Shown piece after piece: positions 1 through 11,903 of a DNA stretch of 64,000 nt. The notes below the pieces were generated by a model, which saw only the letters and a program-made list of their open reading frames with translations, was not told the origin of the DNA and did no database searches. The position numbers were made by a program, and so were the translations under genes. The stretch comes from an uncultured Azospirillum sp. Lineage in GTDB: Bacteria > Pseudomonadota > Alphaproteobacteria > Azospirillales > Azospirillaceae. The first letter of the stretch is position 1. The number at the start of each line of letters is the position of its first letter. The stretch is taken from NCBI RefSeq assembly GCF_946480385.1, contig NZ_CAMLJP010000004.1, positions 53,174 to 117,173 of the forward strand. Direction: 5' to 3'.

Positions 1-262
1 GCAGGGTGGCCCTGGCGACCGTCGTGTCGACCTGGGGCTCCTCGCCGCGGCCGGTCGGCAGCCAGATGGCGGTCGACGACCGCGGGTCGATGGCCGGGTC
101 CGTGTCCGGCGGCTGCATCGAAAGCGCCGTGGCGCACGAGGCCGCCAAGTCGATGGAGGACGGCGAACCGCGCCTGCTGTCCTTCGGCATCACCAACGAA
201 ATGGCCTGGGAAGTCGGGCTGGCCTGCGGCGGGCAGGTACAGGTCTATGTCGAGGCCGTGGA

Positions 263-266
<4 letters not shown>
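1..266 (+). CDS. XdhC/CoxI N-terminal domain protein, 5' end outside the window
   Basis: XdhC-family proteins help mature molybdenum hydroxylases such as xanthine dehydrogenase and CO dehydrogenase, in the cytoplasm. The visible 86 or so residues carry the N-terminal XdhC/CoxI signature: GSSPRPVGSQ followed by GSVSGGCIES. The reading frame is open back to base 3 and the family normally has about 20 more residues before this point, so the GTG at base 6 is probably internal and the true start lies upstream. The stop overlaps the ATG of the next gene by 4 bases (ATGA), which indicates translational coupling. The family call is firm; the target enzyme cannot be seen here. Confidence 0.85.
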
Positions 267-979
<713 letters not shown>

Positions 980-1105
980 GGGGTGAGGATCAGGGTGGGG
1001 AGCCAAATTCGGCAGTCCCCACCCCATACCTTCCGCCCATTGCCCGGCTCCGGCCCGCTCGCCATATCCGTGGGCATACATCGACCGTGCCCATCCGGAG
1101 CCCCC

Positions 1106-2758
<1,653 letters not shown>

Positions 2759-3587
2759 AGCGCTCCGCCACCGGCAGGTGGGTGGCGATGGAATCCTCCA
2801 GGCCGTGCAGCATCTCGGCATTGCTTTCCCGCGCCTCCTCCCGGATGCGCGACGCCCAGCCGCGCAGGATGTCGCCGGTCGCCTCGGGGTGGAACTGGAA
2901 GGCGTAGGTGGCACGGCCGAGGCGGAAGGCCTGACGATCGCAGGCCTCGCTGGTGGCCAGCGGCACCGCGCCCTCGGGAAATTCGAAGGTGTCGTAATGC
3001 CACTGGGCGAGGTTCAGTTCCGGACCGAAGCCGCCCAGCAGCGGGTCGTCCTGCGCACCGTCGGTCAGAGTGACGCGGTGTATGCCCAGTTCCGGCGTGG
3101 TGTGGCGGTAGACCTTGGCGCCATAGGCGCGGGCCGCCAGTTGCGCCCCCAGGCAGATGCCCATCACCGGCCGGTCAGCATCGGTGAAGTCGCGGATCGT
3201 CTCCATCACCCGGCCGAAATGCGGCCCCTTCTCGTCATTCCAGGCGTCCTGGGGACCGCCCAGCACCACAAGGCCGGCATAGCCGTCCTTGTCGGGGATC
3301 GCCTCGCCTTCGTTGGCGGCGATGGTGTGGAGGGTGGCGCCGTTGTCGGTCAGCGCATCGCCCACCAGACCGATGGGAGCGGTTCGGCTGTTCTGAACGA
3401 CCAGGATGCGCATGGGTCTGCTCGGCTCGCGTCGTTGGCAATCTTGTCATCAAGTTGTGAGACCGTCGCAGGCGGAGTTCAAGCCGCAGCCGCGCCCGAC
3501 CGCATGCTCCGCGCCGCAAAGCCGCTATGCGTGGCAGGGCAAAGCTGCTCTAGAATACGCAGGCATGACATCGAAGGTCCGCTCTCC

Positions 3588-5114
3588 ATGCCGTTCCGTT
3601 TCCGCCTGATCGCCGCGCCGCTGTTCGCCGTCATCCTGGGTGCCGCCCTGCCCGCCCTAGCACAGAATGGGGCACAAAACGGCACGCTGACCTTCCTGCA
3701 TGTCAATGACGTGTACGAAATCGCGCCGGTGAAGGGACAGGGCGGCTTCGGCCCGCTGATGACCCTGCTGAAGCGAGAACGCGCGGTGGCTCCCGATGCG
3801 ATCACCACGGTCGGCGGCGATTTCCTGTCGCCGTCGCTGCTGTCGGGCACGACGCGGGGCGCGCAGATGATCGCGCTGTTCAACGCCATCGGCGTCGATG
3901 CGGTGACCTTCGGCAACCATGAATTCGACTTCGGCCCCGACACACTGAAACAGCGCATGGCCGAATCGAAGTTCCCCTGGATCGGCAGCAATGTGCGGTC
4001 GGCCGACGGCTCCGCCTTCGCCGGCACGGTGCCGAGTTGGACCCGGACCATTGACGGCATCACCGTCGGCTTCATCGGCCTGATCACCCCCGACACCGCC
4101 CGCCTGTCCAGCGCCGGGCCGAGCCTGAGCTTCTCTCCGGTCCTGGAGACGGCGGCGGCAACGGTAAAGGATCTGCGGGCGAATGGGGCCGCGGTCGTCG
4201 TGGCGCTGACCCACCTGACCATTGCGGAGGACCGTGAGTTGGCCGCCAAAGTCAAGGGCATCGACCTGATCCTGGGCGGCCACGACCACGACCCGATCAG
4301 CTTCTACGAGGGCTCCACCCTGATCCTGAAGGCCGGGCACGATGCGCAGTATCTCGGTGTCGTGAAGCTGGATGTCGTGACCAAAGAGGCCGCTAAGGGG
4401 ACGGCGACCACCACCGTGCCGACCGAATGGCGCTTCGTCACCACCGCCGGCGTCGCCCCAGACCCGACGGTGGAGGCGGTGGTGGACGGCTATACCAAGC
4501 GGCTCGACAGCGATCTGGCCGTGGTGATCGGCACCACGTCGACCGAACTGGACAGCCGCAAGGACGTGGTGCGCAGCCGCGAATCCAGCATGGGCAACCT
4601 GATCGCCGACGCCCTGCGCGATGCGCTGAAGGCCGACGTCGCCATCACCAACGGCGGCGGCATCCGCGCCGACGCGCTGCATCCCGCCGGATCCAAACTG
4701 ACCCGCAAGGACATCTTCGCCGAGCTGCCCTTCGGCAATGTCGGCGTGCTGGTGGAGATGTCGGGACAGGATCTGATCTCCACCCTCGAACACGGCGTCA
4801 GCAAGGTGGAGGAGAAGGCCGGCCGCTTCCCGCAGGTTTCCGGCCTGACCATGACCTACGATCCCAAGGCGCCGGCCGGGCGGCGGGTGACCTCGGTCAT
4901 GGTGGGCGGCAAGCCGCTGGACCCGCAGGCGACCTACCGCGTCGCCACCAACGATTACATGCTGAAGGGCGGCGACGGCTATGCCGCCTTCCCGCGCGCC
5001 AAAGTGATCGTCGATGCCTCGGGCGCGGTGTTGCTGGCGACCATCGTGATGACCTACGTCGAATCCAAGAAAACGGTTGCGCCCGCGGTCGAGGGAAGGA
5101 TCGTGGCAAAATAA
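3588..5114 (+). CDS. Exported 5'-nucleotidase / 2',3'-cyclic phosphodiesterase family protein
   Basis: This 508-residue periplasmic metallophosphoesterase would release phosphate from nucleotides. A signal peptide covers residues 1-25 (cleavage after ALPALA). The metallophosphatase domain shows HVNDVYE (about 38), GGDFLSPS (about 80), GNHEFDFG (about 108) and GGHDHD (about 229), which are metal ligands. The 5'-nucleotidase C-terminal substrate domain shows NGGGIRAD (about 354) and NDYMLKGGDGY (about 454). The frame is open far upstream, but that part overlaps the opposite-strand amidotransferase and is not protein-like. The ATG at 3588 immediately precedes the signal peptide and has AAGG about 10 bases before it. 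Confidence 0.9.
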   Translation: MPFRFRLIAAPLFAVILGAALPALAQNGAQNGTLTFLHVNDVYEIAPVKGQGGFGPLMTLLKRERAVAPDAITTVGGDFLSPSLLSGTTRGAQMIALFNAIGVDAVTFGNHEFDFGPDTLKQRMAESKFPWIGSNVRSADGSAFAGTVPSWTRTIDGITVGFIGLITPDTARLSSAGPSLSFSPVLETAAATVKDLRANGAAVVVALTHLTIAEDRELAAKVKGIDLILGGHDHDPISFYEGSTLILKAGHDAQYLGVVKLDVVTKEAAKGTATTTVPTEWRFVTTAGVAPDPTVEAVVDGYTKRLDSDLAVVIGTTSTELDSRKDVVRSRESSMGNLIADALRDALKADVAITNGGGIRADALHPAGSKLTRKDIFAELPFGNVGVLVEMSGQDLISTLEHGVSKVEEKAGRFPQVSGLTMTYDPKAPAGRRVTSVMVGGKPLDPQATYRVATNDYMLKGGDGYAAFPRAKVIVDASGAVLLATIVMTYVESKKTVAPAVEGRIVAK

Positions 5115-5224
5115 CGCAGCGGCCGGGACATTATAGAGCCCTGGGGCGACACTCCGTTGCGCACGGTCGGCAGTTGCCTTTAGGGTAACCCGTCCGCTCT
5201 ACATCCGCGCCGAAGGCCGCACGC

Positions 5225-6268
5225 ATGTCCGACACCCTGACCACCCGTTCCAACGACTTCGCCCAGACCTTCAACACCGCCCATGGCGAGGCGGGGCTGG
5301 GCCGGGTGTCGATCGCCCATATCCTGCAGCGCATCCAGTCCGACCCGAACTTCCTGTTCAGCGACGACTTCCGCAAGGGCGCCGGGCAATGCCCGTTCCA
5401 TGCCGGCAAGGCGGAGGGCGCGGCGGAAGGTGCGCCCCCCATTCCCCAGGACGACGCCGACAAGGTCGCGGTCAACAGCCTGCTGGCCCTGCTGTTCAAC
5501 CGGCTACGCGACCATATCGCGGAAAAGCTGCCCTTCGATGCGGACGGCCGGCCGATGCTGCCGATCCCGCCGCGTTCGCCGCACGGGCTGGACCCGGCCG
5601 ACCGCGCCGCCATGGCGGCGGCGGAGCCGGACGTCTTCTGTTCCGTCCTGCGCGACGCCACCTGCCACCTGCTGGACGGGCTGATCACCGGCTGGGCCGT
5701 CGATCTGGTGCGGGAAGAGGAGTATTTCCGCTCCCAAGGCTCCGGCGAGATCTCGCTGGAGGCGGCGGCGACCTTCGTCCTGCGCACGGTGCTGGAGCAT
5801 TCGCCGCTCTACCAGCGCGCCGGCTACGACATGCTGTCGATCACCAAGACCGGCAGCCACACCGCCATCCACATCTGCTGGGCGATGGTGGAGGCCGCGC
5901 CGCTGCTGGTGCCGGGGCGCGATACTGCCTTCTACGACGACCTTGTCCACCGCAGCCTGAAGCAGATCGTGCCGCTGTCGATGTCCAGCCTGGGCATGCT
6001 GGTCCATTACATGGAGGAAAGCGGGATCGAGCCGGCCGACGGCTTGGCCGTACACCGACTGCCCAAAGACCAGAAGGCCTTCATTCTGGACGCCAACGGG
6101 CTGATCCGGCTGAACGCCGATCCCATCGTCACCTTCGCCAAGCCGGGCGAGCGCTATTACACCGGCTGCCCGGCCTTCTACACCACCAACCTCATCAAGC
6201 TGTATCTCGACATCGTCGCCGGGCTGGCGCTCGACTACGGTGTCTACGACCGCCTGCAGGAGGGCTGA
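5225..6268 (+). CDS. Conserved protein of unknown function, first of two tandem paralogues
   Basis: I do not recognise this 347-residue protein. It has no signal peptide or membrane segment. Aligned by eye with the next gene it shares motifs over the whole length: a start block NDFA.T...AH.EAG, C-P-x-H (QCPFHA, about residue 58), TCHLLDGLI, a nearly invariant core GYDMLSITKTGSHTAIH followed by ICW, then RSLKQ.LPL.M.SLGML and YYTGCPAFY near the end. The four cysteines and adjacent histidines kept in both copies suggest a metal, cluster or haem site, or a thiol active site; this is inference. It is separated from the second copy by 5 bases, so the pair is one transcription unit. Confidence 0.8.
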   Translation: MSDTLTTRSNDFAQTFNTAHGEAGLGRVSIAHILQRIQSDPNFLFSDDFRKGAGQCPFHAGKAEGAAEGAPPIPQDDADKVAVNSLLALLFNRLRDHIAEKLPFDADGRPMLPIPPRSPHGLDPADRAAMAAAEPDVFCSVLRDATCHLLDGLITGWAVDLVREEEYFRSQGSGEISLEAAATFVLRTVLEHSPLYQRAGYDMLSITKTGSHTAIHICWAMVEAAPLLVPGRDTAFYDDLVHRSLKQIVPLSMSSLGMLVHYMEESGIEPADGLAVHRLPKDQKAFILDANGLIRLNADPIVTFAKPGERYYTGCPAFYTTNLIKLYLDIVAGLALDYGVYDRLQEG

Positions 6269-6273
6269 GCCCG

Positions 6274-7272
6274 ATGGCCCGCACCAACGACTTCGCCCTG
6301 ACCTATGCCGGCGCGCATGAGGAGGCCGGGATGACCCGGATCAATCTAGCGCCGATCCTGCATCGGATCGCCGAGGAGCCGGCGTATCTGCTCAGCGAGG
6401 AGTTGCTGCAGTTGGCCGGTCACTGCCCGGCCCATGCCGACACCCGCAAGGAGGATTTCGAGAAGGTCGCGATCAACACGCTGTTGGGGTTCCTCTATGT
6501 CGATTTGCGGGAGCACATCATCGCCCGCATGCCGCTGGACGAGTCCGGGCATCTGCTGCTGTCGACCCCGCCGGACTCGCCGCACGGGCTGGACTTCGCC
6601 GATCCCGACGGCATGGCCGCCGCCGATCCCGACCGCATGGTCGGCTTCCTGCGCGATTCCGTCTGCCATCTGCTGGACGCCATCATCAAGGATTGGGCGA
6701 TCAAGGTGATGGTGGAGGAGGACCGCTGCCGGACGGAGGGCACCATCACCGACATGGCCGCCGCCGGCTATGTGCTGGGACGCGAATTGCAGAAGTCGGT
6801 CCTCCACGGCCCGTCCGGCTACGACATGCTGTCGATCACCAAGACCGGCAGCCACACCGCCCTGCATGTCTGCTGGAATCTGGTGGAGGCGGCGCCGCTG
6901 TTGCGTCCGGGGCTGGAGGCCGCCGCCTATGACGATCTGGCCCGTCGCAGCCTGAAACAGGTTCTGCCGCTCGCCATGGGCAGCCTGGGCATGCTGTGCC
7001 AGTTCATGGCGGCGGGCAGGATCGAGGCCGACGACCATCAGGCCATCCACCCGCTGCGCACCGACCAGTCGGCCTTCCTCTATGATCCGGACAAGGACCT
7101 GATCGTCCTGAACACCGACCTGATCGAACCGACCGCGACGGCGGGGGAGCGCCATTACACCGGCTGCCCGGCCTTCTACGCCAACGGCCTGATCAATCTT
7201 TACATGGAAATCGTGCTGACGCTGGCGGCGCAGTACGGCATGTATGTGAGGCTGCAGGACAGGGTCGCCTGA
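6274..7272 (+). CDS. Conserved protein of unknown function, second tandem paralogue
   Basis: This 332-residue paralogue of the preceding gene arose by tandem duplication. The start MARTNDFALTYAGAHEEAG aligns with the first copy, and the conserved blocks HCPAHA, VCHLLDAII, the core GYDMLSITKTGSHTALH with VCW, RSLKQVLPLAMGSLGML and HYTGCPAFY are all present. Between the conserved blocks the copies have diverged strongly, for example the first copy has a 13-residue insertion rich in Ala/Gly/Pro after its CPxH motif. Such divergence with kept cysteines suggests two specialised subunits rather than a recent duplication. The ATG at 6274 lies 5 bases after the first stop. The function is unknown. 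Confidence 0.8.
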   Translation: MARTNDFALTYAGAHEEAGMTRINLAPILHRIAEEPAYLLSEELLQLAGHCPAHADTRKEDFEKVAINTLLGFLYVDLREHIIARMPLDESGHLLLSTPPDSPHGLDFADPDGMAAADPDRMVGFLRDSVCHLLDAIIKDWAIKVMVEEDRCRTEGTITDMAAAGYVLGRELQKSVLHGPSGYDMLSITKTGSHTALHVCWNLVEAAPLLRPGLEAAAYDDLARRSLKQVLPLAMGSLGMLCQFMAAGRIEADDHQAIHPLRTDQSAFLYDPDKDLIVLNTDLIEPTATAGERHYTGCPAFYANGLINLYMEIVLTLAAQYGMYVRLQDRVA

Positions 7273-7351
7273 CGCTTTGATGTGATGGCGGTTCTTGACG
7301 GAACGCCCGGCATGCCTATGTTGGCGTTCCGTCAGAATCGGAAGGTTTGAG

Positions 7352-8074
7352 TTGGCGAAGAAAAGCACCCTGCGGGCGGTCACCACCACCGCGCTGGCCG
7401 ATGCGATCAAGCGCAGCCGCAGCCGCATGGCGACGCCTTGGCAGCGGGCGCTCGGCCATCTGGAAAGCGTGTTCATCGACCATGCCTGCTTCCGGCTGAT
7501 CTATTCCAACACCTACCGCGTCTCCCCCAACATGTACCGGGCGAGCCAGCCCTCGCCGTCGCACATCGCGATGGCGAAGCGCAACGGGGTGAAGACGATC
7601 CTGAACCTGCGCGGCTCGCGCGACTGCGCCTCCTACATCCTGGAGGCAGAGGCCTGCCGCGCCCATGGGCTGGAACTGGTCGATTTTCCGGTGAACTCCC
7701 GCGACATGCCGAAGAAGGAAACCCTTCTGAAGGCGCACGAGCTGTTCAAGACCATGACCTATCCGGCGCTGATGCACTGCAAGTCGGGCGCCGACCGCGC
7801 CGGCTTCATGGCGACGCTGTACCTGTTCGCCCATGAAGGCCAGCCGCTCGACCAGGCGATGAAGCAGCTGTCCTGGAAATACGGCCACTTCAAACAGGCG
7901 AAGACCGGCATCCTCGATTATTTCTTCGAACTCTACGCCGCCTACAACCAGAAGCGCCCAATCGCCTTCTGGGATTGGGTCGAGCGCGTCTATGACCCGG
8001 TGGAGGCCAAGGCGAGCTTCCGCTCGCGCGAATGGGCCGATGCAGTGGTCGACCGGGTGCTGGGCCGCGAATAG
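7352..8074 (+). CDS. Dual-specificity / tyrosine phosphatase family protein
   Basis: This 240-residue cytoplasmic phosphatase carries the P-loop HCKSGADRAG, with Cys143 and Arg149 in Cx5R spacing. MYRASQPSPSHIAMAKRNG followed by KTILNLRG is the standard lead-in of bacterial Siw14/DSP-like phosphatases. I choose the TTG at 7352 because GGAAGG lies 6 bases upstream and the protein then begins with a basic stretch; a TTG at 7295 or the ATG at 7426 are alternatives. Homologues act on phosphotyrosine, lipid A precursors or inositol phosphates; the substrate here is not evident. It follows the paralogue pair by about 80 bases on the same strand. Confidence 0.82.
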   Translation: MAKKSTLRAVTTTALADAIKRSRSRMATPWQRALGHLESVFIDHACFRLIYSNTYRVSPNMYRASQPSPSHIAMAKRNGVKTILNLRGSRDCASYILEAEACRAHGLELVDFPVNSRDMPKKETLLKAHELFKTMTYPALMHCKSGADRAGFMATLYLFAHEGQPLDQAMKQLSWKYGHFKQAKTGILDYFFELYAAYNQKRPIAFWDWVERVYDPVEAKASFRSREWADAVVDRVLGRE

Positions 8075-8109
8075 GGCGGCCCCACCGGAATTACCGGGCC
8101 TTATTCTGT

Positions 8110-8766
8110 TTAGCGGGCAACGTACCAGTCGGCGCGGTGGTTGAAGGCGACGAAGGCGTTCAGCACCGCCGCACCCAGGATCGACGCCAGCAGCGCCGGC
8201 AATTCCAGCACGAAGGCGGCAGCCGAGAACACCGCCAGATCGAACAGCGCCTGCAGCCAGCCGGCGCGGAACCCGGTCTTCTCCTGCAGGTAATAGGCGA
8301 GGATGCCGACACCGCCGCCACTGGCGCCGTGGCGGAACAGCGCGATGACGCCGATCCCGACGCAGAAGCCGGCCAGCACCGCCGCCACATAAGGGTTGAT
8401 GGCGCTGAAGCTCATCATGCTCGGCAGCAGCCCGGACAGCAGGGCGATGCCGGTCACCGCGACCAGCGACCGGACGGTGAAGCCGACGCCGATTCGGGCC
8501 AGCGCGAGAAAATAGAAGGGCAGATTGACCAGGAAGAACAGCGGTCCGAAATCCACGCCCGTCGCGTAGGAGATCACGAAGGCCAACCCCGCCGCCTGTC
8601 CAGTGACCAGCCCGGCGGCATGGAGAATGGCAATCCCGAACGACGTCATCACAACGCCGAACAGTTGACCTTGCAAATTGTCAAAGAGACTGTGCGCCGC
8701 ATGCGGACGCTCGTAAGTGACCGATGCAGGGGATGACGAAATGGTCGAGGCGGAATTGTTCGTCAT
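8110..8766 (-). CDS. YitT family integral membrane protein
   Basis: This 218-residue inner-membrane protein has five or six predicted hydrophobic helices after a polar N-terminal tail of about 35 residues. The segments QGQLFGVVMTSFGIAILHAA, GPLFFLVNLPFYFLA and the glycine-rich loop RHGASGGGVGILAYYLQE are typical of the YitT/YczE-like family, whose transport role is still undefined. It lacks the C-terminal cytosolic DUF2179 domain of many Bacillus members. It converges on the phosphatase gene with only 35 bases between the stops. Confidence 0.75.
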   Translation of the reverse strand: MTNNSASTISSSPASVTYERPHAAHSLFDNLQGQLFGVVMTSFGIAILHAAGLVTGQAAGLAFVISYATGVDFGPLFFLVNLPFYFLALARIGVGFTVRSLVAVTGIALLSGLLPSMMSFSAINPYVAAVLAGFCVGIGVIALFRHGASGGGVGILAYYLQEKTGFRAGWLQALFDLAVFSAAAFVLELPALLASILGAAVLNAFVAFNHRADWYVAR

Positions 8767-9081
8767 GCCAGCTACCCCTTGGCGTCGCCTGTGTGTTTAC
8801 ACGCGAACGCCAATATAGGTCATTTCTGCTGACCTATCCATACTTCGCTTGGGCGAAGAGGTGAGCTATGCGATTTGCGGGGGAGAGCGGCGGGTGGGGT
8901 GGTCCTTTGGTGCCGGCTGCTTTGCCCCCTCCCCAACCCTCCCCCGCTTTGCGGGAGAGGGAGCACGCGTCGAATCGGCGGCAATTCCCTCTCCCGCGAT
9001 CGGACCGGCCTTCGGCCGGCCGAGAGCGGGGGAGGGTTAGGGAGGGGCAAGAGACCGCAGCGATCAAAAGATAGTCGAAAG
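8767..9081. other. Gene-free stretch with an inverted palindromic repeat pair
   Basis: These 315 bases separate the start of the YitT gene from the end of the dehydratase gene. Most of the stretch is taken up by two oppositely oriented copies of a pyrimidine/purine-rich element, listed separately. The left 100 bases should contain the promoter of the YitT gene, but I see no convincing -35/-10 pair. No tRNA, small RNA or short coding frame with protein-like composition is visible. Confidence 0.5.
8924..9048. repeat. Inverted pair of intergenic palindromic elements
   Basis: Copy 1 (8924-8963) reads GCCCCCTCCCCAACCCTCCC, then CCGCTTTGCGGGAGAGGG, so it is itself a small hairpin. Copy 2 (8987-9048) is the same element in reverse orientation, extended by an inner palindrome GGCCTTCGGCCGGCC. 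Together the two can form a large cruciform or RNA hairpin. Elements of this kind are scattered between genes in many Rhodospirillales and Pseudomonas genomes, where they resemble REP/RPE-type repeats. It may end transcription of the dehydratase on the minus strand. Confidence 0.7.
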
Positions 9082-10074
9082 TCACGCCGCCAACGTCCGC
9101 GCCAGCGTGTCGCCGTCCACATTGCGCCCGGACAGCACCACTACCGTCCGTCCGGTCCGCCCGAGCCGGCCGCCCAGCACCGCGGCGACTCCGGCGGCGC
9201 CGGCCCCTTCCGCCACCACGCCGAAAGACCGGTGCAGGGCGCGCATCGCGGCGGCGATCTCCGCCTCCTCCACCTCGACCACCCGGTCGACCAGCGTATC
9301 GACGATGGCCTGGGGCAGCTTGCCCAGTGCATGGACGTTGATGCCGTCGGCCAGCGTCGGGCCGCCGCGGCGGGCGAGGCGCACACCGATCACCCGCACC
9401 CACGGGTTCTGTGCCTTCACCGCGGCGGCCACGCCGGCCAGAAGCCCGCCGCCGCCGACCGGCACCACCACCGTGTCGACATCGGGGCGATCGGCCAGGA
9501 TCTCCAGCCCGACCGTCCCCTGCCCGGCGATCACGTCGGGATCGTCATAGGGGTGGAGGAAGGTCAGCCGCCGCTCAGCCGCCAGTTCCAGCGCCTTGCC
9601 CTTCGCCTCGCCCACATTGGCGCCGTGCAGCACCACCTCGGCACCCAGGTCCGCGGTGCGCTCCACCTTGCAGCGGGGGGCCGTCTCCGGCATCACGATG
9701 GTTGCCTTCACCCCCAGCCGGGCGGCGTGCAGCGCCACCCCCTGCGCGTGATTGCCAGCCGACATCGCCACCACCCCGCCTGCCCGCTCCGGCGCCGTCA
9801 GCCGCAGCAGGCGGTTCAGCGCACCGCGTTCCTTGAAGGCGCCGGTGGCCTGGAACACCTCCGCCTTCAGCCACAGATCGCGGTCGAGCGTGGACGCATG
9901 CAGCAGCGGCGTACGGACGATCTGGCCGGACAGCCGCCGGGCGGCGTCGCTCACCGCCGACAGCGGCAGCCAGGCCGGCAAGCGGTTTTCAACAGGGCGC
10001 TCTTCAAAATCGGAATTGCAAACGGGCGTACAGACGGAGAGGGTGCGCGCGGCATCGGCATGCGCGGTGAACAT
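9082..10074 (-). CDS. PLP-dependent threonine/serine dehydratase family protein
   Basis: This 330-residue fold-type II PLP enzyme would deaminate threonine or serine to a 2-oxo acid in the cytoplasm. The Schiff-base lysine is Lys81 in TGAFKERGALN; SAGNHAQG (105-112) binds the substrate carboxylate and GGGGL is the phosphate-binding loop. The length is that of the catabolic, single-domain class without an ACT regulatory domain. I choose the ATG at 10074; an open frame continues 31 codons upstream but without protein-like sequence. The first 30 residues before the family's usual start (NRLPAWLPLSAVSDAARRL) are unusual and an internal start is possible. Racemase or threo-hydroxyaspartate dehydratase activity cannot be excluded. 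Confidence 0.82.
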   Translation of the reverse strand: MFTAHADAARTLSVCTPVCNSDFEERPVENRLPAWLPLSAVSDAARRLSGQIVRTPLLHASTLDRDLWLKAEVFQATGAFKERGALNRLLRLTAPERAGGVVAMSAGNHAQGVALHAARLGVKATIVMPETAPRCKVERTADLGAEVVLHGANVGEAKGKALELAAERRLTFLHPYDDPDVIAGQGTVGLEILADRPDVDTVVVPVGGGGLLAGVAAAVKAQNPWVRVIGVRLARRGGPTLADGINVHALGKLPQAIVDTLVDRVVEVEEAEIAAAMRALHRSFGVVAEGAGAAGVAAVLGGRLGRTGRTVVVLSGRNVDGDTLARTLAA

Positions 10075-10455
10075 CGCGAAAATCCTCGACGAACGAATTT
10101 TTGGGTAGGACGGGCGTGCCCCGGACCGCCTCAGCGGACCGGGTGAATAATTCGCGCCGAGCCACACATTCGCTCGCCGAGACGGACGCCGTTGTTCGAC
10201 GCCGCAGCAGCAGTCAGACGATAGGACTTTTCATGAACCGGATTGACGGCTCCGGAGACCACAGGGTGCAGCGACACGCCACACACTCCACACAACCAGT
10301 GAACACGAACGCGGCAACTCTCCGACGCTTCAGAGCGCCGGGCCGGTAATTCGCATTCGCATGGTGTCGGTCGTGTTCATGGGATCTGCATACCCGTTGC
10401 CGCGGCGGCGGTCAAGCCGTCATCGTGCAAAATGTCGCAGGCCAATGCCCGGCAC
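10075..10455. other. Gene-free stretch upstream of the dehydratase, with a GC hairpin
   Basis: These 381 bases lie between the dehydratase start and the diguanylate cyclase stop, both on the minus strand. At 10120-10143 a near-perfect hairpin (CCCGGACCGC, loop CTCA, GCGGACCGGG) sits about 46 bases before the dehydratase start and would be in its leader RNA. It has no T-run after it, so it is not a standard terminator. I see no RNA gene. Short open frames here have no protein-like features. Confidence 0.4.
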
Positions 10456-11892
10456 TCAGGCCAATTCGATCCGGTTCCGCCCGAGCGCCTTGGCCCGGTA
10501 GAGCGCCTGATCGGCCCGGCCCAGCACGCTTTCGACCGTGTCCTCCAATGGCGACACCTCCGTCAGACCGAAGCTTCCGGTCAGCTGGAAGCTTCGGCCA
10601 TCGGGAAGCTCGATCGCCAGCGCCGCCAGTCCGACGCGCAGCCGCTCCGCGATCACCGCACCGCCGGTGCGGGTGGTCCCGGGCAGCAGGATGGCGAACT
10701 CCTCCCCGCCGATGCGGCCGATCTGGTCGCTGCCGCGCAATTGGCGGCGGATTTCCTCGACCACCCTGCGGATGGCGACGTCGCCGGCGGCATGGCCCAA
10801 CTCATCGTTGATGCGCTTGAAATGGTCGATGTCGAGCATGACGAGACAGGTAGTCCCGGTGCCCCTCCCGGTCACGATCCGGTCCAGCAGGTCCAGGATT
10901 TGCCGGCGGTTGTGGGCGCCGCTCAGCGGATCGGTGGTGGCGAGGCGGTGCAGTTCATGCTCCATCCGCCGGCGCTCGGTGATGTCGGTGGCGATGCCGA
11001 TCACCCCGGTCTCCATTCCGTCGGGGGCGGTCAGCGGTCGCTTCACCACCAGCAGTTCCCGCGTCCGCCCGTCCGGCCCCTCCACACTCGACTCGAATGA
11101 GAAGGCACCCGTTCCGGCCGGCACCGATTCGGACGCCGTGCGGTGGCCGGCTGACCATTCGATGCCGTCGGCGGCATTCGGAAACAGCTCGCGGAATGCA
11201 CGGTTGCACAGGGCGTAGCGGCCGGCGCTGTCCCTGTACCAGACCGGGCTCGGCATCATTTCGACGAGGTTTTCGATGAAACGGCGCTGTTCGTCGGCGA
11301 GCGCGGTCTGCCGTTCCAGCTCAGCCGTGCGTTCGGCGACGCGGCGTTCCAGCGACTGGTTCAGCGACTCGATGGTGACGAGATCGCGCCAACTGCGCAC
11401 CGCACCGACCAGGCTGGTGAACAGCTTCTGGGCGGTCAGTTCCGCCTTGCTCTTATAGTCGTTGATGTCGTAGGCGACGATGGCCTCGCGCTCCGGCGCC
11501 TGTCCGGGCTGGCCGGTGCGCAGGATGATGCGGATGTGGCGGTTGCCCAGGTCGCGCCGGATGTAATGGACCAGATGCAGCCCGGCATCCTGCGTCTCCA
11601 TCACCACGTCGAGCAGCGCCACGGGCAGATCCGACCGTTGGGCGAGGATCTCCTGCGCCTCCGCCGCCGAGAAGGCGCTGACGATGGCGAAGCGCCGGCC
11701 TTCGAACTCGAAATCCTTCAGCAGCACGCGGGTCATCGCGTGCACCTGCTCGTCGTCGTCCACCACCAGGATCGGCCAGGGGACAGCAGCCGCCGACTGC
11801 CGTTCCGGCACCGCGCCGGGGTCTTCATCCTCGAACATCAGGTCATCGGGAGACGCGTCCACGGTCGGGACCTGCCCAGTTAAAGTTTGCAT
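10456..11892 (-). CDS. REC-PAS-GGDEF diguanylate cyclase
   Basis: This 478-residue cytoplasmic protein makes cyclic di-GMP. A receiver domain spans residues 40-170 (ILVVDDDEQVH, phosphoacceptor Asp95 in VALLDVVMETQD). A coiled coil (SLNQSLERRVAERTAELERQ) leads to a PAS domain at about 205-320 ending TDITERRRMEHEL. The GGDEF domain has the active motif GGEEF at 395-399, and five residues before it the product-inhibition I-site RGSD, so the enzyme is probably active and feedback-controlled. It is the last gene of a three-gene operon, 11 bases after the solute-binding protein gene. The kinase upstream lacks its own receiver, so this is its likely partner. I start at the ATG at 11892; the frame is open further up into the preceding gene. 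Confidence 0.9.
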   Translation of the reverse strand: MQTLTGQVPTVDASPDDLMFEDEDPGAVPERQSAAAVPWPILVVDDDEQVHAMTRVLLKDFEFEGRRFAIVSAFSAAEAQEILAQRSDLPVALLDVVMETQDAGLHLVHYIRRDLGNRHIRIILRTGQPGQAPEREAIVAYDINDYKSKAELTAQKLFTSLVGAVRSWRDLVTIESLNQSLERRVAERTAELERQTALADEQRRFIENLVEMMPSPVWYRDSAGRYALCNRAFRELFPNAADGIEWSAGHRTASESVPAGTGAFSFESSVEGPDGRTRELLVVKRPLTAPDGMETGVIGIATDITERRRMEHELHRLATTDPLSGAHNRRQILDLLDRIVTGRGTGTTCLVMLDIDHFKRINDELGHAAGDVAIRRVVEEIRRQLRGSDQIGRIGGEEFAILLPGTTRTGGAVIAERLRVGLAALAIELPDGRSFQLTGSFGLTEVSPLEDTVESVLGRADQALYRAKALGRNRIELA

Positions 11893-11903
11893 AAGCCTGT
11901 CGC

